Source of the DNA: Desulforapulum autotrophicum HRM2
GTDB lineage: Bacteria; Desulfobacterota; Desulfobacteria; Desulfobacterales; Desulfobacteraceae
Reading direction: 5' to 3'
DNA: 64,000 nucleotides
Assembly: GCF_000020365.1 (NCBI RefSeq)
Contig: NC_012108.1
Location: 124,001-188,000, forward strand
Both the position numbers and the translations under genes were made by a program. Of this stretch, positions 1 to 7,583 are shown in pieces (positions within the stretch are counted from its first letter, which is position 1; each line of letters starts with the position of its first letter). The notes below the pieces were generated by a model. The model saw only the letters and a list, made by a program, of their open reading frames with translations, was not told the DNA's origin and did no database searches.

Positions 1-191
1 GGGGTGTGAATGGGCCGTGAAAAGAATGTGAAAAAGTCGTGAAATTTATAAATTTTATCCCCGTCTGCCATTTTTAATTGCCATGGTAATGTACAACCCT
101 TCCTTAATCCGCTATATAACCCATATGGCCTGCCGGCCTCAACGAACTTTGAAACGCCTTCATTGACAATGCTTTGGCGAGTGTTTCATAT

Positions 192-231
192 AAAAAAAAA
201 TCCTGGGGCTTGTATGTGCGACAACCCCAGG
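192..231 (-). terminator. Rho-independent terminator, minus strand
   Basis: The sequence shows an inverted repeat CCTGGGG...CCCCAGG, extended inward by TTGT/ACAA. On the minus strand it is followed by nine T residues, the classic intrinsic terminator layout. No minus-strand gene lies directly upstream, so it may stop antisense read-through from prs or protect a leftward gene outside the window. Confidence 0.6.
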
Positions 232-281
232 CGTAAACCAAACAGGAAACGGTCCTGACCAGCCGTGACAGGAGCAATCCC

Positions 282-866
282 ATGAATGATAAACATAAAC
301 ATCCCAAGGGCGCAGGCAAGAGTAGTTTTGAATTAATAAACACAAAGATCCTGGCAGACATTCTGCCGGTGGAACCTGGATCCGTTGTCCTTGATCTGGC
401 CTGCGGCAGGGGGCTTTATTCCATGTTCCTGTCCGGGATTATTGGTGATCAGGGGCTGGTTTATGCCGTGGACTTCTGGCAGGAGGGAATTGGCCTTTTA
501 GACCAGGAGATTGAAGCCAGGGACATCACAAATATCAAAACCCTTATTCTGGATGTGACACAGGAAATAGACATTGATGATGACAGTGTTGATGTCTGCC
601 TTGTGGCCACTGTCCTCCATGATTTTGAAGAAATCAACAAGGCAGGTGTGGTTTTAAAAAAAATTCATCGCATATTAAAACCCGGTGGATGTCTTGCCGT
701 TGTTGAGTTCAAGAAAATTGAAGGACCTCCTGGACCGCCCATGGAGATCCGGCTGTCTGAAGGAGAGGTTGAAAAAATGGTTGCCAGATATGGATTTAAA
801 CGAGAAAACACGGCCGATATGGGTCAATACAACTATCTGGTCACGTTTCGGTCAAGGAAAAATTAA
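282..866 (+). CDS. Class I SAM-dependent methyltransferase
   Basis: A 194-residue cytosolic protein with the Rossmann-like methyltransferase fold. Motif I is visible as VLDLACGRGLYS near residue 36, an acidic SAM ribose-binding region (AVDFWQ) follows near residue 62, and the late motif HRILKPGGCLAVVEF is near residues 128-142, as in UbiE/Methyltransf_11 proteins. The start is supported by GGAG a few bases upstream of the ATG. It stands alone, convergent with prs, so the substrate cannot be read from context. It lacks the extra motifs that would identify a quinone or arsenite methyltransferase. Confidence 0.75.
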   Translation: MNDKHKHPKGAGKSSFELINTKILADILPVEPGSVVLDLACGRGLYSMFLSGIIGDQGLVYAVDFWQEGIGLLDQEIEARDITNIKTLILDVTQEIDIDDDSVDVCLVATVLHDFEEINKAGVVLKKIHRILKPGGCLAVVEFKKIEGPPGPPMEIRLSEGEVEKMVARYGFKRENTADMGQYNYLVTFRSRKN

Positions 867-872
867 GCCTGA

Positions 873-955
873 ATTTCAGTTTGTATTCAAGGCGCATCAA
901 AGGAAGCATATTTAAATATGTGCCCTTTGATACAACACAGAAGACGAGCTGAAAT
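873..955. repeat. Small palindromic dispersed element, copy A
   Basis: An imperfect inverted repeat lies between two convergent genes. ATTTCAG at 873-879 pairs with CTGAAAT at 949-955, ATCAAAGG at 896-903 pairs with CCTTTGAT at 924-931, and CATATTTAAATATG at 907-920 is a perfect palindrome. It shares the flanking box AAGGCGCA and an AACRCAG-like right box with the element at 22.02-22.16 kb, suggesting one REP/MITE-like family. It may also serve as a bidirectional transcription end, although no T-run follows the stem. Confidence 0.5.
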
Positions 956-1038
956 CCTGCACCATATTTGTGGAATTATTTACATCTGAGCCCCTTACCG
1001 TTTCCCCATAAATCGATTTTAATTCCAGGTGAACGACG

Positions 1039-1980
1039 CTATTGGAACAGGGCACTCACGCTTTCTCCGGTGTGGATTCTCAAAATTGCCTGGGCGAACA
1101 AAGCCCCCATGGAAAGAATTCTTAATTTCGGAAATAGTTTGTTGTTGGGAATGTCCACGGTATTTGAAACAACGATTTCTGTAACCGGTGAATTTTTCAG
1201 GTTTTCCACGGCATTGCCGCACAGGACCGGGTGGGTGGCGCCCACATAAATTTTTTCCACACCTGCCTTTTCAAGGGTTTGAATCGTGGCGACAAGGGTG
1301 CTGCCCGTGGAGATTTCATCATCAAAGATAATGGCGTCCCTGCCTTGTACATTGCCCACCACAAGTCCCTGTTTAACATCTGAATCACTGATTCGCCGCT
1401 TGTCGATAATGGCCATGGATGTTTTCAGGCGTTCGGCAAACCGGCCGGCCCTTTTGGCCCCTCCTGCATCGGTGGCCACAACCACCACCCGGGACAGGTC
1501 CAGGCTGCGGGCAAAGTAATCACAGATGGTTGGAACTGCCGTCAGATGGTCCACGGGCATACTGAAGAAACCATGAACCGAATCTGCGTGCAGGTCCATG
1601 GTCAGAACCCGGTCAGCGCCAGCCGTTTTCAACAGATCGGCAATCAGTCGTCCGGCAATGGATATCCTGGGGGAATCTTTTTTGTCTGACCGGGCATAGG
1701 AATAATAGGGAATTACTGCAGTGATCCGTCTGGCAGATGCGCTGCGAAGGGCGTCCAGGGTCAGCAGGAGCGCCATGATATGGTCGCTGGCAGGATGGGT
1801 AAGGGACTGAACCACGAACACGTCTTTTTCCCTGACGCTTTCCTGAACCTGAACAAAAAGGTTGTCGTTTGAAAACCGGGATATCTTTATCGGGCTCAGG
1901 GGGATGCCGATGTGGTTACAGATTTCCCTGGCAAGGGGCGTGTTGGCGCCGCTTGAAAACACTTTTAAGTTCTCATTCAT
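1039..1980 (-). CDS. prs: Ribose-phosphate pyrophosphokinase
   Basis: The 313-residue product makes PRPP from ribose 5-phosphate and ATP, feeding purine, pyrimidine, histidine and NAD synthesis. The ATP-side motif RSDKKDSPRISIAGRL (near residue 95), the MDLHADSVHGFF segment that contains metal/ATP-binding His and Asp, and the PRPP-binding loop DDEISTGSTL (near residue 217) are all present. The loop is DDEISTG rather than the DDMIDTAGT of classical class I enzymes, so this belongs to a divergent PRPP synthase subgroup. Length is typical. It is followed downstream by a convergent methyltransferase and preceded by the khpA-like gene on the same strand. Confidence 0.85.
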   Translation of the reverse strand: MNENLKVFSSGANTPLAREICNHIGIPLSPIKISRFSNDNLFVQVQESVREKDVFVVQSLTHPASDHIMALLLTLDALRSASARRITAVIPYYSYARSDKKDSPRISIAGRLIADLLKTAGADRVLTMDLHADSVHGFFSMPVDHLTAVPTICDYFARSLDLSRVVVVATDAGGAKRAGRFAERLKTSMAIIDKRRISDSDVKQGLVVGNVQGRDAIIFDDEISTGSTLVATIQTLEKAGVEKIYVGATHPVLCGNAVENLKNSPVTEIVVSNTVDIPNNKLFPKLRILSMGALFAQAILRIHTGESVSALFQ

Positions 1981-2033
1981 GCAAAAAATGACCTCTTTGC
2001 TGGTGTTGTTTTTTCAAAACAACGGTTCAACGG

Positions 2034-2267
2034 TTATTCTTCAACTATTTCCAGGATGGCCCTTTTTTTTCTTTTTGCAGATGCACATGATAAAATAGTT
2101 CGCATGGCCGTTACCGTCCTGCCTTTTTTGCCAATGATCTTGCCAAGATCTTCTTTTGCGACACTTAATTCCAACACAAGGGTCTGCTGGGCCGCGAATT
2201 CTTGAACAACAACCTGATCCGGATTATCAACCAGCGCTTTCGCAATGAGCAGAATCAACTCTTTCAT
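2034..2267 (-). CDS. khpA: KH-domain RNA-binding protein (KhpA-like)
   Basis: A 77-residue protein consisting of a single type II KH domain. The RNA-binding GxxG loop is visible as GKKG in IIGKKGRTVTAMR around residues 45-57. KhpA family proteins bind RNA and partner with KhpB/Jag in several bacteria. The gene normally lies between rpsP and rimM, but here it sits 53 bp upstream of prs on the same strand. The ATG is preceded by AAGGAGAA, supporting the start. Confidence 0.8.
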   Translation of the reverse strand: MKELILLIAKALVDNPDQVVVQEFAAQQTLVLELSVAKEDLGKIIGKKGRTVTAMRTILSCASAKRKKRAILEIVEE

Positions 2268-2358
2268 AACCGGTTCTCCTTTTCTTCTCTAGGATGGTAG
2301 ATGAAAATTCAATTTGGAGAGACGCTTGACCTGTAAATTTTAATTTTTTTGAATCGTT

Positions 2359-3711
2359 TCATGTTCGTTTTATTGCCGCAATTAACAGGCCTTTGACTGG
2401 ATTTCCAGACTGCTTCCTGATATCGGCCTGGGTTTTCTCTATTAACTGCAATCCATGGCAATTCAGGCAATCCTGAATATATGTTTGTGAGTGTGCATAG
2501 CGACCACTGGGAAAGAGCTGGTAGTCCAGGCTGGTGTCTGCCAGTTCTTCCACTGAAAATGCAATTATCCCTCCGTTAACAAGATATGATGATGCGGACC
2601 CGATGATGGTATCCAGATTTCCGAAATATACAAAGACGTCGGAGCTGTATATCAGGTCAAATTTCTTGGGAAACGTCCAGTCCTGAAGGATGTCAAAAAC
2701 CTCAAGCCGGTTGTAGAGTTTTTTTTCAGCGGCCTTTTCGAGCATCTTAGACGAGACATCAACGCCGGTCAGGCTTTTCGCAAACGGCTGGTATAGCTTT
2801 GCGCCCAGACCCGTACCGCAGCCGATGTCCAGAATGTTAAGCTGTTCAGTCAAATAAGGGCGCACAAGATCAAACAGGAGTTCAGGGGTTTTGTATTCCA
2901 GTTCTTTTACCAGGATATTTTCAAAATTTTGGGCACACCGGTCAAAGATACCGCGCACATGCTCCATTGGTGCGGCTTCGGGTGTTTCTGAAGCCCCGAT
3001 GCTCTGGAGCATGAATTTTGCCACCTTATTTTCCGGCTGGATTTCAAGCACTTTGCTGTAGTGTTTTCCAGCTTCCTTGAGTTGTCCTGAATTTTGCAGG
3101 GAGATTCCGAGATTTAAGTGGGCGGAGGCATAATCGGGCTGAATTTCAATGGCCTTTCCATATGAATCTGAAGCCTTTTCAGTCAGATGGAGTTCGTCCT
3201 GGGCCACGCCAAGGTTGTTCCATGCCTCTGCCATTTCAGGTGCAAACCCCACGGCCTTGCGAAAACTGGATATGGCCTCATCGGGTTTCCCGATTTCCCT
3301 GTATGCAACACCGATATTATTCCATACTTCGCCCATGTCCGGCTGGGCATCCAGCATGGCCCTGTAGATCGTTATGGCCCCACTGTGATCGTTCTCCAGC
3401 TGTTTCATCCTGCCCAAGTTGTAGCATGCTGATAAATGGGGAGGGTTGAGCCTGGCTGCCCGTTCAAACATTGCTTTGGCCCTGTCCGGTCGGGACTGGT
3501 CCAGGTATACGGCTCCAAGGGCATTCAACAACTGTCCCCAGTCAGGCCTTTGTTCCAATACTTTTTCATAGCCTTTTTGCGCTTCGGCAAGCCTGCCCTG
3601 TCTGTGGGCTGAAGCCGCATTTTTGAGAATATTTTCAAAATCGTCTGCTGTACGTTTTTTCAGAATTGACTGTTTTGCTGAGTTCTGGGGGGTCACCTGT
3701 TCATTTATCAT
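2359..3711 (-). CDS. TPR-repeat protein with C-terminal methyltransferase domain
   Basis: About six tetratricopeptide repeats occupy residues 20-240 (AWNNLGVAQDEL-type helices). They are followed by a SAM-methyltransferase domain from about residue 300 with motif I ILDIGCGTGLGAK and the acidic LTGVDVSS. The reading frame is open further upstream, but I choose the ATG at 3711 because it alone has GGAG six bases away; the result is 450 residues. This fusion is common in proteobacteria, where the TPR part probably docks a protein substrate. The substrate is unknown. A near-duplicate 12-base start context (ATGATAAATGA) occurs twice at the 5' end. Confidence 0.7.
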   Translation of the reverse strand: MINEQVTPQNSAKQSILKKRTADDFENILKNAASAHRQGRLAEAQKGYEKVLEQRPDWGQLLNALGAVYLDQSRPDRAKAMFERAARLNPPHLSACYNLGRMKQLENDHSGAITIYRAMLDAQPDMGEVWNNIGVAYREIGKPDEAISSFRKAVGFAPEMAEAWNNLGVAQDELHLTEKASDSYGKAIEIQPDYASAHLNLGISLQNSGQLKEAGKHYSKVLEIQPENKVAKFMLQSIGASETPEAAPMEHVRGIFDRCAQNFENILVKELEYKTPELLFDLVRPYLTEQLNILDIGCGTGLGAKLYQPFAKSLTGVDVSSKMLEKAAEKKLYNRLEVFDILQDWTFPKKFDLIYSSDVFVYFGNLDTIIGSASSYLVNGGIIAFSVEELADTSLDYQLFPSGRYAHSQTYIQDCLNCHGLQLIEKTQADIRKQSGNPVKGLLIAAIKRT

Positions 3712-3862
3712 TTTTGCTCCACACAGGTCATTTATCATTTTACCTGAATCAGATGTCATGCTGAGAGATCAGAAAATCTTTAAAAATGAACCATAATACC
3801 TTTTAATTTAGAAAAATCTTTGCATACCGGGCAAGTTTATTCAAGCAGTATTTCTGCTGACC

Positions 3863-3886
3863 CGGTTCCCAACGGGGTGGGAACCG
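3863..3886. other. Perfect 9-bp hairpin in 298-bp intergenic gap
   Basis: CGGTTCCCA and TGGGAACCG form a perfect stem with a six-base loop between the divergent TPR-methyltransferase and importer genes. No T-run follows on either strand, so it is more likely an operator or structured leader than a terminator. Nothing else is recognisable in 3712-4009. Confidence 0.3.
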
Positions 3887-4009
3887 TTGAATATTATTCC
3901 CGGAGCAACTTAAAGGCTGACCCTGTCCATTTGGAGATTCCTGCTTGAATTCATCCATGGATAGGCCTATGATGTTGCGTTTGACGACAATTATGAAGGG
4001 GAAATATTA

Positions 4010-4972
4010 ATGGGAGAAATTAATAGGGAATCGGCCCGCACGGAAACAATACCCGAAGCGAACCATGGTGAAAAAAAGAGAATCTGCCTTGTCTGTGTAC
4101 TTGTGGTTCTTTTTTCACTGTCAGCCGGGCTCCTTTGTGCGGAAACCCTTCGCATGGGTATTCTGCCGGTAATTGATACACTGCCCCTGCAGGTGGGTGT
4201 GGCGGAAGGCTATTTCAAAGCTGAGAATCTCAATGTTAAACTGGTCTCTTTTTCCAGTGCCATGGAAAGGAACACTGCCATGCAGAGCGGTCAACTGGAC
4301 GGCTTTTTCGGTGATATCCCCGCAACCCTGCTCATGATCCGCAATAATATCCCGGTTCGGTTTTTGACTATTTCCTACGCAACGGACCGAAAACAGCGGA
4401 TGTTCGGGTTGATGTTATCTCCTGAACTGCCGATGGTCCGGGAAAAAGGAAAAATCACGGTGGCCATTTCCAAGGCATCTATTATTGAATATCTGCTGGA
4501 TATTTTAAAACAGGCCCCGGAAACGGATATGATGCAATTGGAACCCGTTGAAATCAAGAGAATGCCCCTTCGCGTGCAGATGCTTCTGACGGGCAAGATA
4601 GATGCGGCCCTGTTACCCGAACCCATGGCATCCCTTGCCCAGAGCAGGGGCGCCAGACCTGTTGTGACTGACCAGGCACTGGATATCCCCCTGACCGTCC
4701 TGAATTTACATGGGGCCAAAGGCCATCTGTCAGAACCGTTTGTTCGTGCCTATACCCGATCGGTCGACGCCATTAACCGGGCGCCGGAAAAATATCGTGC
4801 CCTCATGATCAAAACCTGCAGAATTCCCAAGGACCTGGTGGATAATTTTCCCATGTACCAATATCCAGACCCCCGGATACCTACCCAGACGGAAGTACAG
4901 CAGGTCCAGGACTGGATGATAAAAAAGGGGCTGTTGAACGAGTCAATTCCATATGATCGCTTGATTCCATAA
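4010..4972 (+). CDS. ABC importer substrate-binding protein, NMT1/SsuA-like
   Basis: A 320-residue periplasmic binding protein of the NMT1/THI5-like, SsuA/TauA fold (EAGYFKAEN-like start LPLQVGVAEGYFKAENLNVK, then GQLDGFFGDIPATL). A hydrophobic signal segment (residues 26-44) ends at SAGLLCAE and is preceded by an unusually long polar N-terminus of about 22 residues. The ATG has AGGGG upstream. The ligand is not evident; relatives bind sulfonates, nitrate, pyrimidine precursors or riboflavin-type molecules. It is the first gene of a three-gene importer operon, with a 14-bp gap to the ATPase. Confidence 0.75.
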   Translation: MGEINRESARTETIPEANHGEKKRICLVCVLVVLFSLSAGLLCAETLRMGILPVIDTLPLQVGVAEGYFKAENLNVKLVSFSSAMERNTAMQSGQLDGFFGDIPATLLMIRNNIPVRFLTISYATDRKQRMFGLMLSPELPMVREKGKITVAISKASIIEYLLDILKQAPETDMMQLEPVEIKRMPLRVQMLLTGKIDAALLPEPMASLAQSRGARPVVTDQALDIPLTVLNLHGAKGHLSEPFVRAYTRSVDAINRAPEKYRALMIKTCRIPKDLVDNFPMYQYPDPRIPTQTEVQQVQDWMIKKGLLNESIPYDRLIP

Positions 4973-4986
4973 CCAGAAAGAGTCCT

Positions 4987-5721
4987 ATGCTTAAAGTCAG
5001 CCATATATGTAAGGGGTTTAATTCAAAGGCGGTTTTAAAGGATATTTCCTTTGTTCTGGATGCCCGGGAAACACTGGTTATTCTGGGGCCTTCCGGCTGT
5101 GGTAAGACAACCCTGCTCCATCTCATCAGCGGGCTTGAAAAAATTGAAGCCGGGCAGATTCTCATGGATGGCCGGACCATATCCAAACCCGTACCGGATG
5201 TCGCCCTGATCCTCCAGAATTATGGCCTGCTGCCCTGGAAAACCAATCTGCAGAATGTGGCCCTGGGATTAAAAATACAGGGTGTTTCCAGAACAAAGCG
5301 AAATGCAAGGGCCCGGAAAATTTTGGCAGAACTTGGATTGGCGGGCCGTGAAAACGATTTTCCCCTGGTGATGAGCGGCGGTGAACAGCAACGGGTGGCC
5401 ATTGCCAGGGCCTATGTATCCAAACCCCGGCTGCTGCTCATGGATGAACCCTTCTCCTCTTTGGATGCAATCACCCGGGAAAATCTCCAGGACACGCTGC
5501 TGACCACCTGGCTTGCGACCTCTGTTCCCTATCTTCTGGTCACCCACAGTGTGGAAGAGGCTGTTTTTCTGGGCAAACGCATCCTGATTCTTTCCGGGTC
5601 TCCGGCATCCATACATGAAATATTCGACAACCCCGGGTTTGGGGATATTGCCTACCGACGGTCCAATGAATATTACGAACTGATCCGGTCCATCCGGCAT
5701 CGAATAGGGGAGTACTGGTGA
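4987..5721 (+). CDS. ABC importer ATPase (SsuB/TauB-like)
   Basis: A 244-residue nucleotide-binding subunit with Walker A GPSGCGKTT (near residue 35), Q-loop LQNYGLLPW, signature MSGGEQQRVAIARA, Walker B LLLMDEPFSSLD and the H-loop VTHS. The Q-loop followed by LLPW is typical of the nitrate/sulfonate/taurine group. Its stop codon overlaps the GTG start of the permease. A partial, degraded second copy of its C-terminal half lies at 12.34-12.48 kb. Confidence 0.85.
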   Translation: MLKVSHICKGFNSKAVLKDISFVLDARETLVILGPSGCGKTTLLHLISGLEKIEAGQILMDGRTISKPVPDVALILQNYGLLPWKTNLQNVALGLKIQGVSRTKRNARARKILAELGLAGRENDFPLVMSGGEQQRVAIARAYVSKPRLLLMDEPFSSLDAITRENLQDTLLTTWLATSVPYLLVTHSVEEAVFLGKRILILSGSPASIHEIFDNPGFGDIAYRRSNEYYELIRSIRHRIGEYW

Positions 5722-6464
5722 GCTTTCTCCGACGCATCGCTGTTCCATATGCCATAACGATTCTGGTGGTTTATCTGATATGGAAAGTCATGGCCATTCT
5801 GCTGTCCCGAAATGTCCTGCCCTGTCCGGAAGATGCTGTCCTTGCATTCTTCAGGGCGCTTATGACGTCTGAATTCTGGCACCATTTCGCAGCCAGTACC
5901 TTCAGGGCTGTGACGGCAATGGTCATTGGCTGGGCAGTTGCCTTTCCCCTGGGAATCCTCATGGGCAGCTCCCGTCAGTTTGACAAATTTCTGTCCCCCT
6001 TTGTAACCATGACCTATCCCATCCCCAAGGTGGTATTGTTGCCCGTAGTGCTTTTGCTGTTCGGGCTGGGGGATTTTTCCAAGATCATCATCATCAGCCT
6101 GATTCTCGGGTACCAGGTATTGGTGGCCACCCGGGACGGGGTCCGGGGAATTCACCCCAAGCACCTGGATTCAATTCGATCCCTCGGGGCCAGCAAGTGG
6201 CAGCTGTTCTGGGAAGGATATCTGCCAGCCGCCCTGCCCCACGGCTTTACAGCCCTTCGCCTGAACTCAGGGGTAAGTGTAGCTGTCTTGTTTTTTGTGG
6301 AGTCCTTTGCCACAACCGAGGGGTTGGGATATTTGATCATGGACGCCTGGGGGCAAATGGATTTCAACGCCATGTTTGTGGGAATATTCGGCATGAGCCT
6401 TCTGGGGGTGATATTGAATGAGGGCAGCAATTTTCTGGAAAAAATCAGTTGCCCCTGGCATTGA
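5718..6464 (+). CDS. ABC importer permease (SsuC/TauC-like)
   Basis: A 248-residue inner-membrane protein of the BPD_transp_1 family with about six hydrophobic segments. The EAA loop lies around residues 145-175 (RSLGASKWQLFWEGYLPAALPHGFTALR), where the ATPase docks. Translation begins at a GTG that overlaps the ATPase stop by four bases, implying translational coupling. A fragment of this gene is duplicated at 12.48-12.59 kb. Confidence 0.85.
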   Translation: MSFLRRIAVPYAITILVVYLIWKVMAILLSRNVLPCPEDAVLAFFRALMTSEFWHHFAASTFRAVTAMVIGWAVAFPLGILMGSSRQFDKFLSPFVTMTYPIPKVVLLPVVLLLFGLGDFSKIIIISLILGYQVLVATRDGVRGIHPKHLDSIRSLGASKWQLFWEGYLPAALPHGFTALRLNSGVSVAVLFFVESFATTEGLGYLIMDAWGQMDFNAMFVGIFGMSLLGVILNEGSNFLEKISCPWH

Positions 6465-6596
6465 GGGTTGGAACAAATTTGCATTCCCGTTGCTGGCCTG
6501 CGGGATCTGTCAATGTTGTTGGCAAATAAGTTTTCAATTCTTTTCAGGGCATCGGCATTAAAGCCCAATGGTATGGATATGGAAGTCTGGAGATAT

Positions 6597-6858
6597 TTGT
6601 GGCCAGCAATTCTAATTTTGGTTTTAATGTATATGCGGCAGTCGGTATTCCCTTTCTGAACCGAAAAAGTCGGGGGATTTTCGAACAGGGCAAACCCAAA
6701 CCGCAAAAACTCGGTCGTACCTCCCTCAGACAATTTGCGGTTTTGTTGGGTTTGTCCTGCCCGAAAATCTGATCCCCTTTGTTTCTCAATGTTCAGAAAA
6801 GGAATACCGACCGCCGTCACACGGACTGATATCCAAAATTAGAATTGCTGATTTGTGG
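6597..6858. repeat. Large imperfect palindrome (~260 bp)
   Basis: The two halves are inverted copies of each other around a short loop near 6728. The outer arms CAGCAATTCTAATTTTGG (6604-6621) and its exact complement (6833-6850) match over 18 bp. Inner blocks (GTCGGTATTCC, TTCTGAAC, GGGCAAACCC, AACCGCAAA) recur inverted in the same order with small indels. No open frame of note spans it. It may be an inverted duplication or MITE-like element, and it sits immediately upstream of the riboswitch promoter. Confidence 0.65.
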
Positions 6859-6867
6859 CGTAATGTA

Positions 6868-6896
6868 TTGACAACCAGTTAAGGAGAGTATATGAA
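6868..6896 (+). promoter_or_regulatory. Sigma-70-type promoter for the cobalamin riboswitch transcript
   Basis: TTGACA at 6868-6873 is followed after 17 bp by TATGAA at 6891-6896. The predicted start near 6903 coincides with the first base of the duplicated riboswitch unit, which supports the call. The second unit carries a related GGAGAGTATAT stretch at 7209-7220 but lacks a good -35 box. Confidence 0.5.
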
Positions 6897-6910
6897 AAAT
6901 TGGATAGATT

Positions 6911-7062
6911 GCTGGGTGCCCTCTATAGGGATAATCGGGAATGCGGTGAAATTCCGCAGCGGACCCGCCACTGTGAATGGGGACGAACGCCGCCAACGCC
7001 ACGGGATCAACTGATTCTGGAAGGCGCGGTCAGTAGGAAGAACCTAAGTCAGGAGACCGGCC
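6911..7062 (+). promoter_or_regulatory. Cobalamin riboswitch, copy 1
   Basis: The conserved cobalamin aptamer core is readable: gGGAATGCGGTGAAATTCCGC, then GACCCGCCACTGTGAA, and the closing AGTCAGGAGACCGGCC. This matches the B12-box architecture of the RF00174 class. An intrinsic terminator follows about 50 bases later, so control is likely transcriptional. It is the first of two nearly identical aptamers in the leader of a metal/corrinoid-type importer. Confidence 0.92.
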
Positions 7063-7111
7063 AAGCAGTCAGGAAAGATTGCCTTCGTGGAGTGGGGGAA
7101 TGCCTTTTTAA

Positions 7112-7150
7112 AACCTTGCAGCCATTTGGGGCAGCAAGGTTTTTTTGTTT
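7112..7150 (+). terminator. Terminator of riboswitch copy 1
   Basis: AACCTTGC at 7112-7119 pairs with GCAAGGTT at 7134-7141 and is followed by a long T-run. It is the expression platform of the first cobalamin riboswitch. Confidence 0.85.
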
Positions 7151-7239
7151 TTAGAATACATACTGGGGCCGATAAAGCCTGTTCCCATGTCGGCGATTGC
7201 TTAGAGTAGGGAGAGTATATCGAGAAATCAGAGTAGATA

Positions 7240-7274
<35 letters not shown>

Positions 7275-7275
7275 T

Positions 7276-7427
7276 GCTGGGTGCCCTCTATAGGGATAAT
7301 CGGGAATGCGGTGAAATTCCGCAGCGGACCCGCCACTGTGAATGGGGACGAACGCCGCCAATGCCACGGGATCAACTGATTCTGGAAGGCGCGGTCAGTA
7401 GGAAGAACCTAAGTCAGGAGACCGGCC
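7276..7427 (+). promoter_or_regulatory. Cobalamin riboswitch, copy 2
   Basis: An almost base-for-base repeat of the first aptamer, including the GGTGAAATTCC, CCCGCCACTGTGAA and AGTCAGGAGACCGG boxes. Only a few single-base differences are seen between the 7268-7535 and 6903-7171 units. It lies about 160 bases before the start codon of the binding-protein gene. Confidence 0.92.
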
Positions 7428-7475
7428 AAGCAGTCAGGATAGATGCCTTCGTGGAGTGGGGGAATGCCTTTTTAA

Positions 7476-7511
7476 AACCTTGCGGCCATTTGGGGCAGCA
7501 AGGTTTTTTTG
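7476..7511 (+). terminator. Terminator of riboswitch copy 2
   Basis: AAAACCTTGC pairs with GCAAGGTTTT followed by more T residues, as in copy 1. The loop differs by one base (GCGGCC against GCAGCC). Confidence 0.85.
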
Positions 7512-7583
7512 TTTTCAGAATACATACTGGGGCCGGTTAAGATCGTTCACATATCAGCAATTATTTCGCATAAGGAGATTGTC

